Below are positions 5,923 through 13,410 of a DNA stretch of 14,130 nucleotides, piece by piece. Source of the DNA: Alphaproteobacteria bacterium (GTDB lineage: Bacteria > Pseudomonadota > Alphaproteobacteria > SP197); NCBI GenBank assembly GCA_022822575.1, contig JAJEBJ010000284.1, positions 1 to 14,130 on the forward strand, written 5' to 3'. A program made the translations under genes and the position numbers. A model generated the notes under the pieces. It was not told the DNA's origin. It worked only from the letters and a program-made list of their open reading frames with translations, and made no database searches. Numbering within the stretch: position 1 is the stretch's first letter; every line of letters starts with the position of its first letter.

Positions 5923-7740
5923 TCAGCCCCTGCCACGGGCGTGACGGCGTCGTTCGTGGACGTCGAGGTGGCGTTTACGCAGGCGAATTGATGCGGGCGT
6001 GATCTCGACAAGTTCGTCATCGTCGATCCAGGCAATGGCCTGTTCGAGGGTGAGGCGCATCGGCGGAGAGAGGTCGAGGGCGTCATCCTTGCCTGCCGCC
6101 CGAAAGTTGGTGAGCTGTTTCGACTTGAGAGGGTTGACGTCGAGATCGGTGCCGCGGCTGTGTTCGCCGATGATCATGCCGGGATAGACATCTTCGCCCG
6201 GACCGACCATCAGGCGACCCCGGTCCTCGAGACCGAAGAGGGCATAGCCCGACGCCCTTCCTCGCTCCAGCGACACGAGGACACCCTGGCGCCGTGTCGG
6301 CAGCGGCCCGCGATGCGGCCCGTATGCGTGGAAGACGCGGTGCATGACACCGGTTCCCCGGGTGCGGCCGAGGAACTCGCCGTGGTAGCCGATCAGTCCT
6401 CGTGACGGGCACTGGAAGACGAGACGCTGCTTGCCGCCGGAAAGCGTCTTCATGTCCCTGAGTTCGCCCCTGCGACGCGAAAGGGTTTCCACCACGGCGC
6501 CGGCGTGCTCGGAGTCGACATCCACCACGACATCCTCGATCGGTTCCTCGAGCGTCCCGTCTTCAGGATTGTCGCGCAGCAGCACGCGTGGCCGGCTGAT
6601 CGACATCTCGTAGCCTTCCCGGCGCATCTGTTCGATCAGGACGGCCAGCTGGAGCTCGCCGCGTCCCGACACCTCGAGCGCGTCGTCGTCCGGCACCGGG
6701 GAGACCTCGATGGCGACATTGCCCTCCGCTTCCCTCAAGAGGCGGTCGCGAAGCACGCGCGATGTCACCTTGTCGCCCTCGAGTCCCGCCAGGGGCGCAT
6801 CGTTGATCGAGAAGGTGATGGCGATCGTCGAGGGGTCGATCGGCGTGGCCGGCAGCGGTTCGCTCACGCCGGGGCTGGCCACGGTGTCGGCGACCGTCGC
6901 CACATCCAGGCCTGCAAGCGAGACAATGTCCCCGGCATGGGCCTCCTCCAGCGACACGCTCTCCAGTCCGCGGCGGGCGAGAACCTTGGTGATTCTGGTG
7001 GTCTCGATCAGGCCGCCGTCCCGGGAAAGAGCGTGGACCGTCATGTTGGGGCGCACGCACCCCGAGGCGATGCGCCCGGTCACGATCCTGCCGAGCCAGG
7101 GGTCAGCCTCGAGGATCGTGGCCAGCATGCGAAAGTCCACCGAGCTGTCGATGGTCGGAGGCGGAACATGCTCGAGAACCGACTGGAACAGCGCAGTCAT
7201 GTCGTTCGCGTCTCGCTGCGGCGTCAACGATGCCCAGCCTTCCCTGGCCGAAGCGAAGAGGGTCGGGAAGTCCAGCTGTTCATCGCTGGCATCGAGGGAC
7301 GCGAAGAGGTCGAACATTTCCTCTTCGACCTCGCGCGCCCGCTGATCCGGCCGATCAACCTTGTTGACGACACACATCGGCCTCAGCCCCAGCGCCAGCG
7401 CCTTGGAGAGCACGAATCTGGTCTGGGGCATCGGGCCTTCCGTGGCGTCCACCAGCACGAGAACGCCATCCACCATGCCGAGGACACGTTCCACCTCGCC
7501 TCCGAAGTCGGCGTGTCCGGGCGTGTCGACTATGTTGATCGTTGTCCCTTCCCAGACCACCGAGGTGCACTTGGCGAGAATTGTGATTCCGCGCTCACGC
7601 TCGAGATCGTTCGAATCAAGCGCCCTGTCGGCGACCCTCTGGTTGTCACGGAACGTGCCGGACTGGCGGAACAGCACGTCCACCAGAGTCGTCTTTCCGT
7701 GATCGACATGGGCGATGATCGCAATGTTGCGCAGGTTCAT
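5923..7740 (-). CDS. bipA: ribosome-associated GTPase BipA/TypA
   Basis: A translational GTPase of 605 residues related to EF-G and LepA, which binds the ribosome and aids assembly and stress or cold adaptation. GTPase motifs are in order: P-loop HVDHGKTT (11-18), switch I region ERGITI, DTPGHADFGGEVERV from about 72, and NKVD (126-129). The domain 2, the EF-G-like domains and the BipA-specific C-terminus follow, with SGRGELQLAVLIE and, at the very end, IRLRKRHLDVHERRR. Length equals that of E. coli BipA. The start is MNLRNIAIIAHVDHGK at 7740; an adjacent ATG at 7743 would add one Met, and a longer in-frame opening upstream has no family similarity. No clear Shine-Dalgarno precedes it. It is not part of the operon to its right, from whose end it is separated by 267 bases. 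Confidence 0.96.
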   Translation of the reverse strand: MNLRNIAIIAHVDHGKTTLVDVLFRQSGTFRDNQRVADRALDSNDLERERGITILAKCTSVVWEGTTINIVDTPGHADFGGEVERVLGMVDGVLVLVDATEGPMPQTRFVLSKALALGLRPMCVVNKVDRPDQRAREVEEEMFDLFASLDASDEQLDFPTLFASAREGWASLTPQRDANDMTALFQSVLEHVPPPTIDSSVDFRMLATILEADPWLGRIVTGRIASGCVRPNMTVHALSRDGGLIETTRITKVLARRGLESVSLEEAHAGDIVSLAGLDVATVADTVASPGVSEPLPATPIDPSTIAITFSINDAPLAGLEGDKVTSRVLRDRLLREAEGNVAIEVSPVPDDDALEVSGRGELQLAVLIEQMRREGYEMSISRPRVLLRDNPEDGTLEEPIEDVVVDVDSEHAGAVVETLSRRRGELRDMKTLSGGKQRLVFQCPSRGLIGYHGEFLGRTRGTGVMHRVFHAYGPHRGPLPTRRQGVLVSLERGRASGYALFGLEDRGRLMVGPGEDVYPGMIIGEHSRGTDLDVNPLKSKQLTNFRAAGKDDALDLSPPMRLTLEQAIAWIDDDELVEITPASIRLRKRHLDVHERRRHARGRG

Positions 7741-7765
7741 CATGAGGATGTGAGGCTGGAAGGGG

Positions 7766-7813
7766 GCACCCGCAGGGTGCGCGGCACCATAACGCCGGAA
7801 GGCCTGGATGCAA
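7766..7813 (-). promoter_or_regulatory. candidate bipA promoter with a leader hairpin
   Basis: Read on the minus strand, TTGCAT (7813-7808) and TATGGT (7791-7786) resemble -35 and -10 boxes with a 16-base spacer, about 45 bases before the bipA start. Overlapping the likely transcription start is a perfect 6-bp hairpin, GCACCC (7766-7771) with GGGTGC (7775-7780). Consensus matching by eye only. Confidence 0.35.
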
Positions 7814-7878
7814 GGACACATCGTCGCCAACGGAGCAGCACCCGTGCTTCACGCCAGCTCTTCATGAATCCATCGAAG

Positions 7879-7893
7879 GCGGCGAAACGCCGC
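7879..7893. terminator. GC-rich hairpin downstream of the ABC operon
   Basis: GCGGCG (7879-7884) and CGCCGC (7888-7893) form a tight 6-bp stem with a 3-base loop, 115 bases past the end of the ATPase gene. No T-run follows on the minus strand. The interval 7741-8007 otherwise holds only the bipA promoter region and no gene. Confidence 0.25.
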
Positions 7894-8007
7894 TGCACAG
7901 CAACCATTTGTTTGCCGGATGACAGGCACCGGGCACGCCAGCGAGAACGATGGCCTGTGCGCCACGGCACGCGGCATTTCGGTACTCAACGTTGTTCTGG
8001 AGCGGAT

Positions 8008-9072
8008 TCAGCCGGCAAGCGCCACCACATCAGCAGGGTCGACATAGAGGCTCAGGCGATCGCCGGGTTGCACAGCCGTGCGCGCCGGCAGGTGCACCTG
8101 AAACTCCTGGTCGCCGTCATGCCCCGCCATGAGGCGGCAGCGGACATGCGTACCGCTGAAGTGGCACTCCCTGATCACGCCTTCGCCGAGCGCCGCGAAT
8201 CCGTCGCCGGGCACCGGCACGATCTGTTCAGGCCTGAGGGAGAGGATCACACGCCCCTCAGGAAGGTCGCGGACCGGAAGCTCCAGTGCGCCGAATGCGG
8301 TGGCGACGGTGACGCCATGGTCGTCTCTTCGCGTGACCATGCCCTCGACCAGATTGCTGTCGCCCATGAACGTGGCGACGAACCGTGTTGCGGGTTTCAG
8401 GTAGATCCGGGCGGGAGGTCCCTGGTCCTCGACCCTGCCTTCGTTGAGGACCACGATCGTGTCCGCCATGTTCATGGCTTCGTCCTGATCGTGCGTTACG
8501 TGGACGAAGGTGGTTCCCAGGTGCCGCTGCAGATGGAGCAGTTCCTCCTGCATCTGCCGCCTCAAATTGAGATCGAGCGCGCCTAAGGGTTCGTCCAGAA
8601 GAAGGACCTGGGGATCGACGACGATGGCCCGAGCCAGGGCGACTCTCTGCCGCTGGCCGCCCGACAGTTCGTGTACACGCCGTTCGCCCGCGCCCGACAG
8701 GCCTACAAGTTCCAAGGCTGCCTCGCTTCGTTGCTGCCTCTGCGGCGCCGGCACGCCGCGCATTGCCAGGCCGAAAGCGACGTTCCGGGCGACATTCATG
8801 TGGGGAAACAGGGCATAGTCCTGGAACACCGTCGTGGTAGGCCTTCTCGCGGGAGGCACGCGGTTCATGTTCATGCCGGAGATCAGTACCCGGCCGCGCG
8901 TCGGTTCGACAAAACCGGCAAGAATGTTGAGCAGGGTCGTCTTGCCGCTACCCGAAGGACCGAGAAGCACCACGAATTCACCTTCGCGGATTTCCAGGGA
9001 GACATCCCTGACCGCAACGGTCTCGCCGAACAGTTTCGTGACGCCTTCCAGGCTGACGAGCGGTCGGGTCAT
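8008..9072 (-). CDS. ABC transporter ATP-binding protein, PotA/polyamine-betaine type
   Basis: The 354-residue cytoplasmic ATPase that powers the importer encoded by the genes before it. Walker A GPSGSGKTT (38-46), Q-loop Q84 in FQDYALFP, signature LSGGQ (136-140), Walker B VLLLDEP (156-162) and switch histidine H194 are all present. A regulatory TOBE domain occupies about residues 275-350, beginning LSLRPEQI. This is the PotA/FbpC/ProV-like group with a C-terminal domain. The start at 9072 is the first residue of the family-like MTRPLVSLEG and overlaps the upstream permease stop by four bases (ATGA). The same frame is open further upstream but that part is permease coding sequence in another frame. 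It is the last gene of the operon. Confidence 0.93.
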   Translation of the reverse strand: MTRPLVSLEGVTKLFGETVAVRDVSLEIREGEFVVLLGPSGSGKTTLLNILAGFVEPTRGRVLISGMNMNRVPPARRPTTTVFQDYALFPHMNVARNVAFGLAMRGVPAPQRQQRSEAALELVGLSGAGERRVHELSGGQRQRVALARAIVVDPQVLLLDEPLGALDLNLRRQMQEELLHLQRHLGTTFVHVTHDQDEAMNMADTIVVLNEGRVEDQGPPARIYLKPATRFVATFMGDSNLVEGMVTRRDDHGVTVATAFGALELPVRDLPEGRVILSLRPEQIVPVPGDGFAALGEGVIRECHFSGTHVRCRLMAGHDGDQEFQVHLPARTAVQPGDRLSLYVDPADVVALAG

Positions 9073-9860
9073 GCGCGGGCCTTTTTCCTGCGGAACACGA
9101 AGAGTTCCATGACGATCACGAGAGCCATGGAGATCGCGAACACAACGGTCCCGACCGCGTTCGTCGTGGGATCGAGACCGCTTCTCAGCAGACTCCATAT
9201 CTCGACCGGAAGGGTGACGTCGAAACGCGTCACGAGCCAGGCGACGATGAACTCGTCCCATGACAGGGTGAACGACAGGAAGAACGCCGCCGCGATCGCC
9301 GGCCACATCATGGGCACGCTGACATGCGCCAGGACTTGCCATTCCCGCGCGCCCAGATCCCTCGCGGCGCGCTCTGCGCTGACTTGATGGCCACCCAGTT
9401 GCGAGTAGCAGATACCGAAGGCCAGCGGCAGGTTGATCACGACATGGCCGATGACAACGGACAGCAGCGACTTCGGCATGCCGGTTGCCGTGAAGGTGAT
9501 GAGAAGCCCGATGCCGATGATGAGGTAGGAGACCGAAAGCGGGGCCATGAAGAGCCACTGGAAGAAAACGGCGCCGGGTATGCGGTGGCGCGCCAGGGCA
9601 TGGGCCGCAAGAAAGCCCATGACGGTCGCCAGTGCCGCCGAAACGACTCCCACCATGACGGAATTGACGAGCGCCGCCATGAGATCGGAGTCCGAAAAGA
9701 CCTCGTGATACCAGCGCAACGACACGCCCTTGAAGGGAGGAACGGGGAGCCTTCCGTCCTGAACCGAGAAGATCACAAGGACGACCACAGGAAGGTAGAT
9801 GAAGGCGTAGACCGCCAGCACGTAGACTGCGGCAGGAAAGACGGCGAGCACCCGGGGCAT
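9069..9860 (-). CDS. ABC transporter permease, PotC-like
   Basis: A 263-residue inner-membrane permease with about six hydrophobic segments, the first at residues 5-32. The cytoplasmic EAA loop that docks onto the ATPase is at about 162-186, reading AERAARDLGAREWQVLAHVSVP. This matches the PotC branch of polyamine, opine and related importers. It begins one base after the stop of the partner permease and overlaps the ATPase start by four bases, so the three are made together. The transported compound cannot be read from a permease. Confidence 0.92.
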   Translation of the reverse strand: MPRVLAVFPAAVYVLAVYAFIYLPVVVLVIFSVQDGRLPVPPFKGVSLRWYHEVFSDSDLMAALVNSVMVGVVSAALATVMGFLAAHALARHRIPGAVFFQWLFMAPLSVSYLIIGIGLLITFTATGMPKSLLSVVIGHVVINLPLAFGICYSQLGGHQVSAERAARDLGAREWQVLAHVSVPMMWPAIAAAFFLSFTLSWDEFIVAWLVTRFDVTLPVEIWSLLRSGLDPTTNAVGTVVFAISMALVIVMELFVFRRKKARA

Positions 9861-9861
9861 C

Positions 9862-10707
9862 TCAGACCCGATTCATCTTCAGCCAACGCGCGCTCGCCAG
9901 GAAGACGGCGGTGACGACGAGCATGAGAACGAGAGACATGGTGGACGCCATGGGAAAGTCCGCCCGGCGCTGGACCTGCAGAAGAATGGCCTGCGGCATG
10001 ACCAATTCGCGGTTGCCACCCAGGATCTGCGGTGTGATGTAGTCGCCGATCGCCAATACGAAGGTGATGAACGCACCGATCATCACACCTGGCAGGCTCA
10101 GTGGAAGGACGACATGAATCAAGCTCTGGAGCCTGGATGCCCCGAGGTCCTCGGCGGCCCTGCGGTAGTTCGGTGATATCTGGACCAGATTGGCGTAGAT
10201 CGTCAGCGTCAGGAGCATCGTGAAGAAGTGGACGAAGCCCAGGACGGTGGCTCCATTGCTGTTGGCAAACGACATGGTTTCGGAGAGCAGGCCCACGGTG
10301 ACGAGTGTCTGCGAGATGACACCATTCTCCGACAGCACCAGGAGCCAACTGTAGGAACGCACCAGATATGAAGTCCAGAACGGCAGGATGGCGAGAACGA
10401 GACCAAGTCGCTGCCAGCGTCGGGGCACGACGAAGGCCAGGATATAGGCCAGCGGATAAGCGAAGAGCACCGAGAGGACCACCGTGATGGCCGTGATCTC
10501 GAGAGAGTTGAAGAGGGCGTCGAGAAAGTAACTCTTGCCCAGGAAGGCCTCGTAGTTCGCGAGTGACGGCTCGCGCACCAGTTGCGTGCCGTCCCTTCTC
10601 CAGACGCTGTAGAGCGCCATGACGGCGAAGGGTACGACGAAGAACGCGGCAAGCCACAGGAGTGCCGGCGCCAGCAAGACCCAGCCCGCCAGTCCTCGCC
10701 GGTTCAT
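9862..10707 (-). CDS. ABC transporter permease, PotB-like
   Basis: A 281-residue inner-membrane permease with about six hydrophobic segments, the first at residues 8-34. The EAA loop is at about 182-206, reading RRAAEDLGASRLQSLIHVVLP. It belongs to the PotB branch and forms a heterodimer with the PotC-like permease. The ATG at 10707 has GGGAG about eight bases upstream. A 72-base gap with a strong stem-loop separates it from the binding-protein gene, the only sizeable gap in this operon. Confidence 0.92.
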   Translation of the reverse strand: MNRRGLAGWVLLAPALLWLAAFFVVPFAVMALYSVWRRDGTQLVREPSLANYEAFLGKSYFLDALFNSLEITAITVVLSVLFAYPLAYILAFVVPRRWQRLGLVLAILPFWTSYLVRSYSWLLVLSENGVISQTLVTVGLLSETMSFANSNGATVLGFVHFFTMLLTLTIYANLVQISPNYRRAAEDLGASRLQSLIHVVLPLSLPGVMIGAFITFVLAIGDYITPQILGGNRELVMPQAILLQVQRRADFPMASTMSLVLMLVVTAVFLASARWLKMNRV

Positions 10708-10719
10708 GCCGTCACTCCC

Positions 10720-10749
10720 GCCCCGGCCCGCTGCCGTGCGGGCCGGGGC
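10720..10749 (-). repeat. perfect 12-bp intercistronic stem-loop
   Basis: GCCCCGGCCCGC (10720-10731) and GCGGGCCGGGGC (10738-10749) pair perfectly around a 6-base loop. It lies in the gap between the binding-protein stop and the PotB-like start. There is no U-tract on the minus strand, so full termination is unlikely. Such elements after a binding-protein gene commonly protect its mRNA and lower downstream permease expression, as known for malE-malF. That role is inferred here. Confidence 0.7.
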
Positions 10750-10779
10750 GTCTGCGGTCCGCCAAATAAGTGCGCAGGA

Positions 10780-11832
10780 TCAGTGCTGCAGCATTTCCGT
10801 CCAGATATCGAGGAACATGGCATCAAGCTCGGAATCCGGGATGAAATAGGGCCAGGAATTGGCAATGAATGTCTCCTGTTCATCCCAGCGCAGCATCGCC
10901 TTCTCCTCGTCGGTGAGTGCGGCCTTGCTGTTCGAGGGCATGGCCCAGTAGCACGACGAGGTCGCCAGGCGCGCCTGGCCTTCGGGGCTGAGGACATACT
11001 CGACGAACTTGCGGGCCAGTTCCGGATTGCCGGCGTCGCTGAAGACGCCGATCGACTGGGACCAGCGCACGCCGCCCTGATCCGGGTTCACCCATTCCAT
11101 GTTGGGATCCTCGGACATCAACACCGCCGTCGCCCATTCGCCGCCGCCGGCGATAATGTCGACGTCGCCGGTCGCAAGAGCAGTCTGCACGGAGACGACG
11201 TCGCCCGCCATCGCGGAGCGCTCCTTCATCTTGAGCAGGTGTTCGCGGATTGCCGGCAACTCGTCCGCGGTAATGCCGTCCTCGCGAAGACCAAGACCGA
11301 TCGCCACCAGGTTGATGAGAGGAATGTAGTAGTCGTAGATCGCAATGCGGCCACTGTAGGCATCGCTCCAGAGAACGGCGATGTCGCGCATGTCGTCGGC
11401 ATTCACCTTCGAAGCATTGTAGGAGATCGTGTTGTAGCCGAACTTCTCGGGTACGGCGTAGAGTTCGCCGCCGATCTCGTGAATTTCGGAATCGCGTATG
11501 CCGGGAAAGATATCGTCGAGCGGCAGGCCCTCCCGGTCGAGCGGCGCGAGATAGCCGGCCTCCACGATGCGCGGAACATCGACCCCGTCGACGACGAACA
11601 CATCCCAGTCGCCGGGCTGCGATTGCTCGAGAAGCGCCAGCGCGGTGCCCGTTCCCTCGTACTCCTTGATGTTGACCGTGACGCCGTGCTCTTCCTCGAA
11701 GGGCTCGAGAAGCGCCGGATCAGAATGGTCGCACCAGACCAGCGCGTTGAGTTCGTCGTCTGCCGCGTGAAGGGGTGCGATCCCTGCCATGAACACGGCG
11801 GCAATTCCGAATATTCTCGTCAAGAATGTCAT
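10780..11832 (-). CDS. periplasmic substrate-binding protein, PotD-like
   Basis: A 350-residue secreted binding protein that delivers substrate to the two permeases. Residues 1-23 form a signal peptide (MTFLTRIFGIAAVFMAGIAP, then LHA before ADDE). The mature part follows the PotD fold: LNALVWCDHSDPALLEPFEE, then WDVFVVDG, YAVPEKFGYNTISYN and WSQSIGVF. By eye alignment to E. coli PotD, W34 and W255 are kept. Other pocket residues differ: Tyr37 is His, Tyr85 is Val and Asp257 is Gln. A ligand other than spermidine or putrescine is therefore likely. GGGGAGAGAG precedes the start at 11832, which overlaps the Rieske gene stop by four bases. Binding-protein family firm, ligand unknown. Confidence 0.9.
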   Translation of the reverse strand: MTFLTRIFGIAAVFMAGIAPLHAADDELNALVWCDHSDPALLEPFEEEHGVTVNIKEYEGTGTALALLEQSQPGDWDVFVVDGVDVPRIVEAGYLAPLDREGLPLDDIFPGIRDSEIHEIGGELYAVPEKFGYNTISYNASKVNADDMRDIAVLWSDAYSGRIAIYDYYIPLINLVAIGLGLREDGITADELPAIREHLLKMKERSAMAGDVVSVQTALATGDVDIIAGGGEWATAVLMSEDPNMEWVNPDQGGVRWSQSIGVFSDAGNPELARKFVEYVLSPEGQARLATSSCYWAMPSNSKAALTDEEKAMLRWDEQETFIANSWPYFIPDSELDAMFLDIWTEMLQH

Positions 11833-12977
11833 GAAACTCTCTCCCCACTGTGGTGTTGATGGATGTCGTTCGTATCGTAGAGCCCCTGAAGGCGGTGGTG
11901 GAACCGCCACACGGCCCGCTCGCTGTGCTGTGTTTCCCGGTCGTTGACGACGTAGCGGCCGACCCGCGGTGCCGCTCGGGAGTTCAACCCTTGCCAGACT
12001 CCTTCGACAAGCGCCGTGTCCTCGGCCTGCAGCGCGCCGTCCATCGAGATGTGCGCCTGCTGCTCGGGAAGCAGATCGTCCTCGTCCCGGTCGAAGAAGA
12101 ACGTGTGACGGAACACGGTCCGTTCCCATGAAAGGGGGATCGCTTCCCAGATGAAGAGGTTGGCGGGACCGGGAGAGAACAGCACCATCGTTGTCGGCCA
12201 TGCCCAGTTGTAGCGGTTCGCCGTCACACCGGGAGTTCCGCCCCGGCGGCAGGATTCCAGCACGTGCCGGGCAGGTGGGCCTCCCATCAGGGTGTGCCAG
12301 GGCCCGTCCTCGACGAAGGCGCGGTCGAAGTCCGCGTACTCGCAATAGCCGGGATGGGCGACTTCGGTGTGGTAGGACTCGACGAAATTGTCGATCACCA
12401 CCTTCCAGTTGGCGCGTATCTCGTAGTCGATATGGCGAGCCTTGAGCAGACCTGCCGGCTCCACGCCGCAGGCACGGGCATCCGCGAAGACCGGTCCGAA
12501 AATCTCTTCGGCAGGAGGCGCGGTGCCATCGATATTGACGAAGACGAACGAGTCAATCTCCGCGAACCGCACCGGAAGAAGGCCGAGCGAGGTTCTGTCG
12601 AAGGTCTCGAGATGCGCTGTGCGCCTGGCGCTGACGAGACGCCCGTCAAGATCGTAGACCCACCCGTGATAGGGGCATTGCAGCACGTTGCGGCGGCACC
12701 GCTCCTTCACGACCTGCATGGCGCGGTGCTGACAGACATTGTGGAAGGCGCGCAACTCCCCCTCGCGATTGCGCACGACGACCAGCGGCTCGCCGTGGAT
12801 CGTCCGGGGAAGCATGGAGCCCGGTTCCGCCACTTCGCCGGCATGGCACATGTAGATCCACGAGGCGTGGAAGACGCTCGCCCTTTCCGCCTCGAACACC
12901 GCAGGGTCCGTGTAGTAGCGGGGAGCGAGGACCGGTGAGGCCAGAGGATCATCGCTGACTCGGAGCCCGGCGGTCAT
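11829..12977 (-). CDS. Rieske non-heme iron oxygenase, quaternary-amine oxygenase-like
   Basis: A 382-residue oxygenase alpha subunit. The Rieske 2Fe-2S site is C82-x-H84 and C101-x2-H104, with CQH and CPYHGW. The mononuclear iron site is E200-x2-H203-x4-H208 in NFVESYHTEVAH, and D320 in QAEDTALVE is the likely third ligand. The acidic residue linking the two centres is Glu, as in carnitine oxygenase CntA, rather than the Asp of aromatic-ring dioxygenases. This points to oxidative demethylation or C-N cleavage of a betaine-like compound, for example stachydrine, glycine betaine or carnitine. No reductase, which it would need, is in the window. I chose MTAGLRVSDD (12977), seven bases after the cupin gene; the frame is open to 13079 but those residues are unlike the family. 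Confidence 0.9.
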   Translation of the reverse strand: MTAGLRVSDDPLASPVLAPRYYTDPAVFEAERASVFHASWIYMCHAGEVAEPGSMLPRTIHGEPLVVVRNREGELRAFHNVCQHRAMQVVKERCRRNVLQCPYHGWVYDLDGRLVSARRTAHLETFDRTSLGLLPVRFAEIDSFVFVNIDGTAPPAEEIFGPVFADARACGVEPAGLLKARHIDYEIRANWKVVIDNFVESYHTEVAHPGYCEYADFDRAFVEDGPWHTLMGGPPARHVLESCRRGGTPGVTANRYNWAWPTTMVLFSPGPANLFIWEAIPLSWERTVFRHTFFFDRDEDDLLPEQQAHISMDGALQAEDTALVEGVWQGLNSRAAPRVGRYVVNDRETQHSERAVWRFHHRLQGLYDTNDIHQHHSGERVS

Positions 12978-12984
12978 GACGGTA

Positions 12985-13374
12985 TCAGGAAGCGCCGGCG
13001 TCGACCGTCTCGTAGTCAGCTGGAGCTGTGACCTGGAGAAGTTCGCAGTCAGGCGAGACGGTGACAACGCGATGCGCAATTCCCGGCGGCTGGTGCACGA
13101 AGTCGCCCTTCGCGAACGTCACCTCGCCTTCGCCCTCGTACCAGAACGTCGCGGTCCCCTCGAGCACGTAGACGATCTGGAAGTCGAGCATGTGGGAATG
13201 AAGGTCCTCGAGTTTTCCGTGCCCTGTCGCCCGGCTGACATCAGCCGCGAATCTGCCCCCCGTTGCCATCTCGAGTCCGAGGTCCCGGCTAACGAAGGGC
13301 GAGTCCCCGTCATCGGCTGTCCACGAAGCATCCGACGCCCTGCTCACATGGAATCCTGCCGCCCGGTCCGTCAT
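12985..13374 (-). CDS. small cupin-domain protein
   Basis: A 129-residue single-cupin protein, cytoplasmic by lack of a signal peptide. Motif 1 has H59 and H61 in LHSHM, with Gln65 where the usual Glu would stand, and G73. Motif 2 has G90, P96-P97-G98 and H101 in GDFVHQPPGIAH. The metal site is thus probably three His plus one Gln. Such proteins are dioxygenases, isomerases or ligand sensors; the catalytic role cannot be chosen from sequence. As first gene of the operon, seven bases before the oxygenase, it probably acts on the same substrate or its product. A purine-rich GGGAGG stretch lies close before the ATG. Confidence 0.87.
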   Translation of the reverse strand: MTDRAAGFHVSRASDASWTADDGDSPFVSRDLGLEMATGGRFAADVSRATGHGKLEDLHSHMLDFQIVYVLEGTATFWYEGEGEVTFAKGDFVHQPPGIAHRVVTVSPDCELLQVTAPADYETVDAGAS

Positions 13375-13399
13375 CCTCCCCCTCCCGTTTTTCCTGTCA

Positions 13400-13410
13400 C
13401 GATACTATCG
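13400..13410. promoter_or_regulatory. CGATA-C-TATCG palindrome upstream of the cupin-oxygenase operon
   Basis: A perfect 5+5 dyad around one base lies 26 bases before the cupin start, in the likely promoter or leader of the operon. An operator is plausible. TAGTAT inside it could be a -10 box on the minus strand with a poor -35 (TGGTGA) 17 bases upstream. Weak evidence. Confidence 0.3.

Noticed and set aside
6505..8586. 693-residue plus-strand open frame
   Set aside because: It lies opposite bipA and the ATPase gene, is rich in Arg and His, and has no domain; it is the antisense image of high-GC coding sequence.
9073..9558. 5' extension of the ATPase gene
   Set aside because: The frame is open there, but those bases encode the permease in another frame and the ATPase family begins at 9072.
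10582..11859. 425-residue plus-strand open frame
   Set aside because: It covers the binding-protein gene on the other strand; the minus-strand frame has a signal peptide and clear family match.
11833..12345. 5' extension of the binding-protein gene
   Set aside because: The added part overlaps the oxygenase gene and would bury the signal peptide that begins at 11832.
12264..12938. 224-residue plus-strand open frame
   Set aside because: It is antisense to the Rieske oxygenase, whose motifs are complete.
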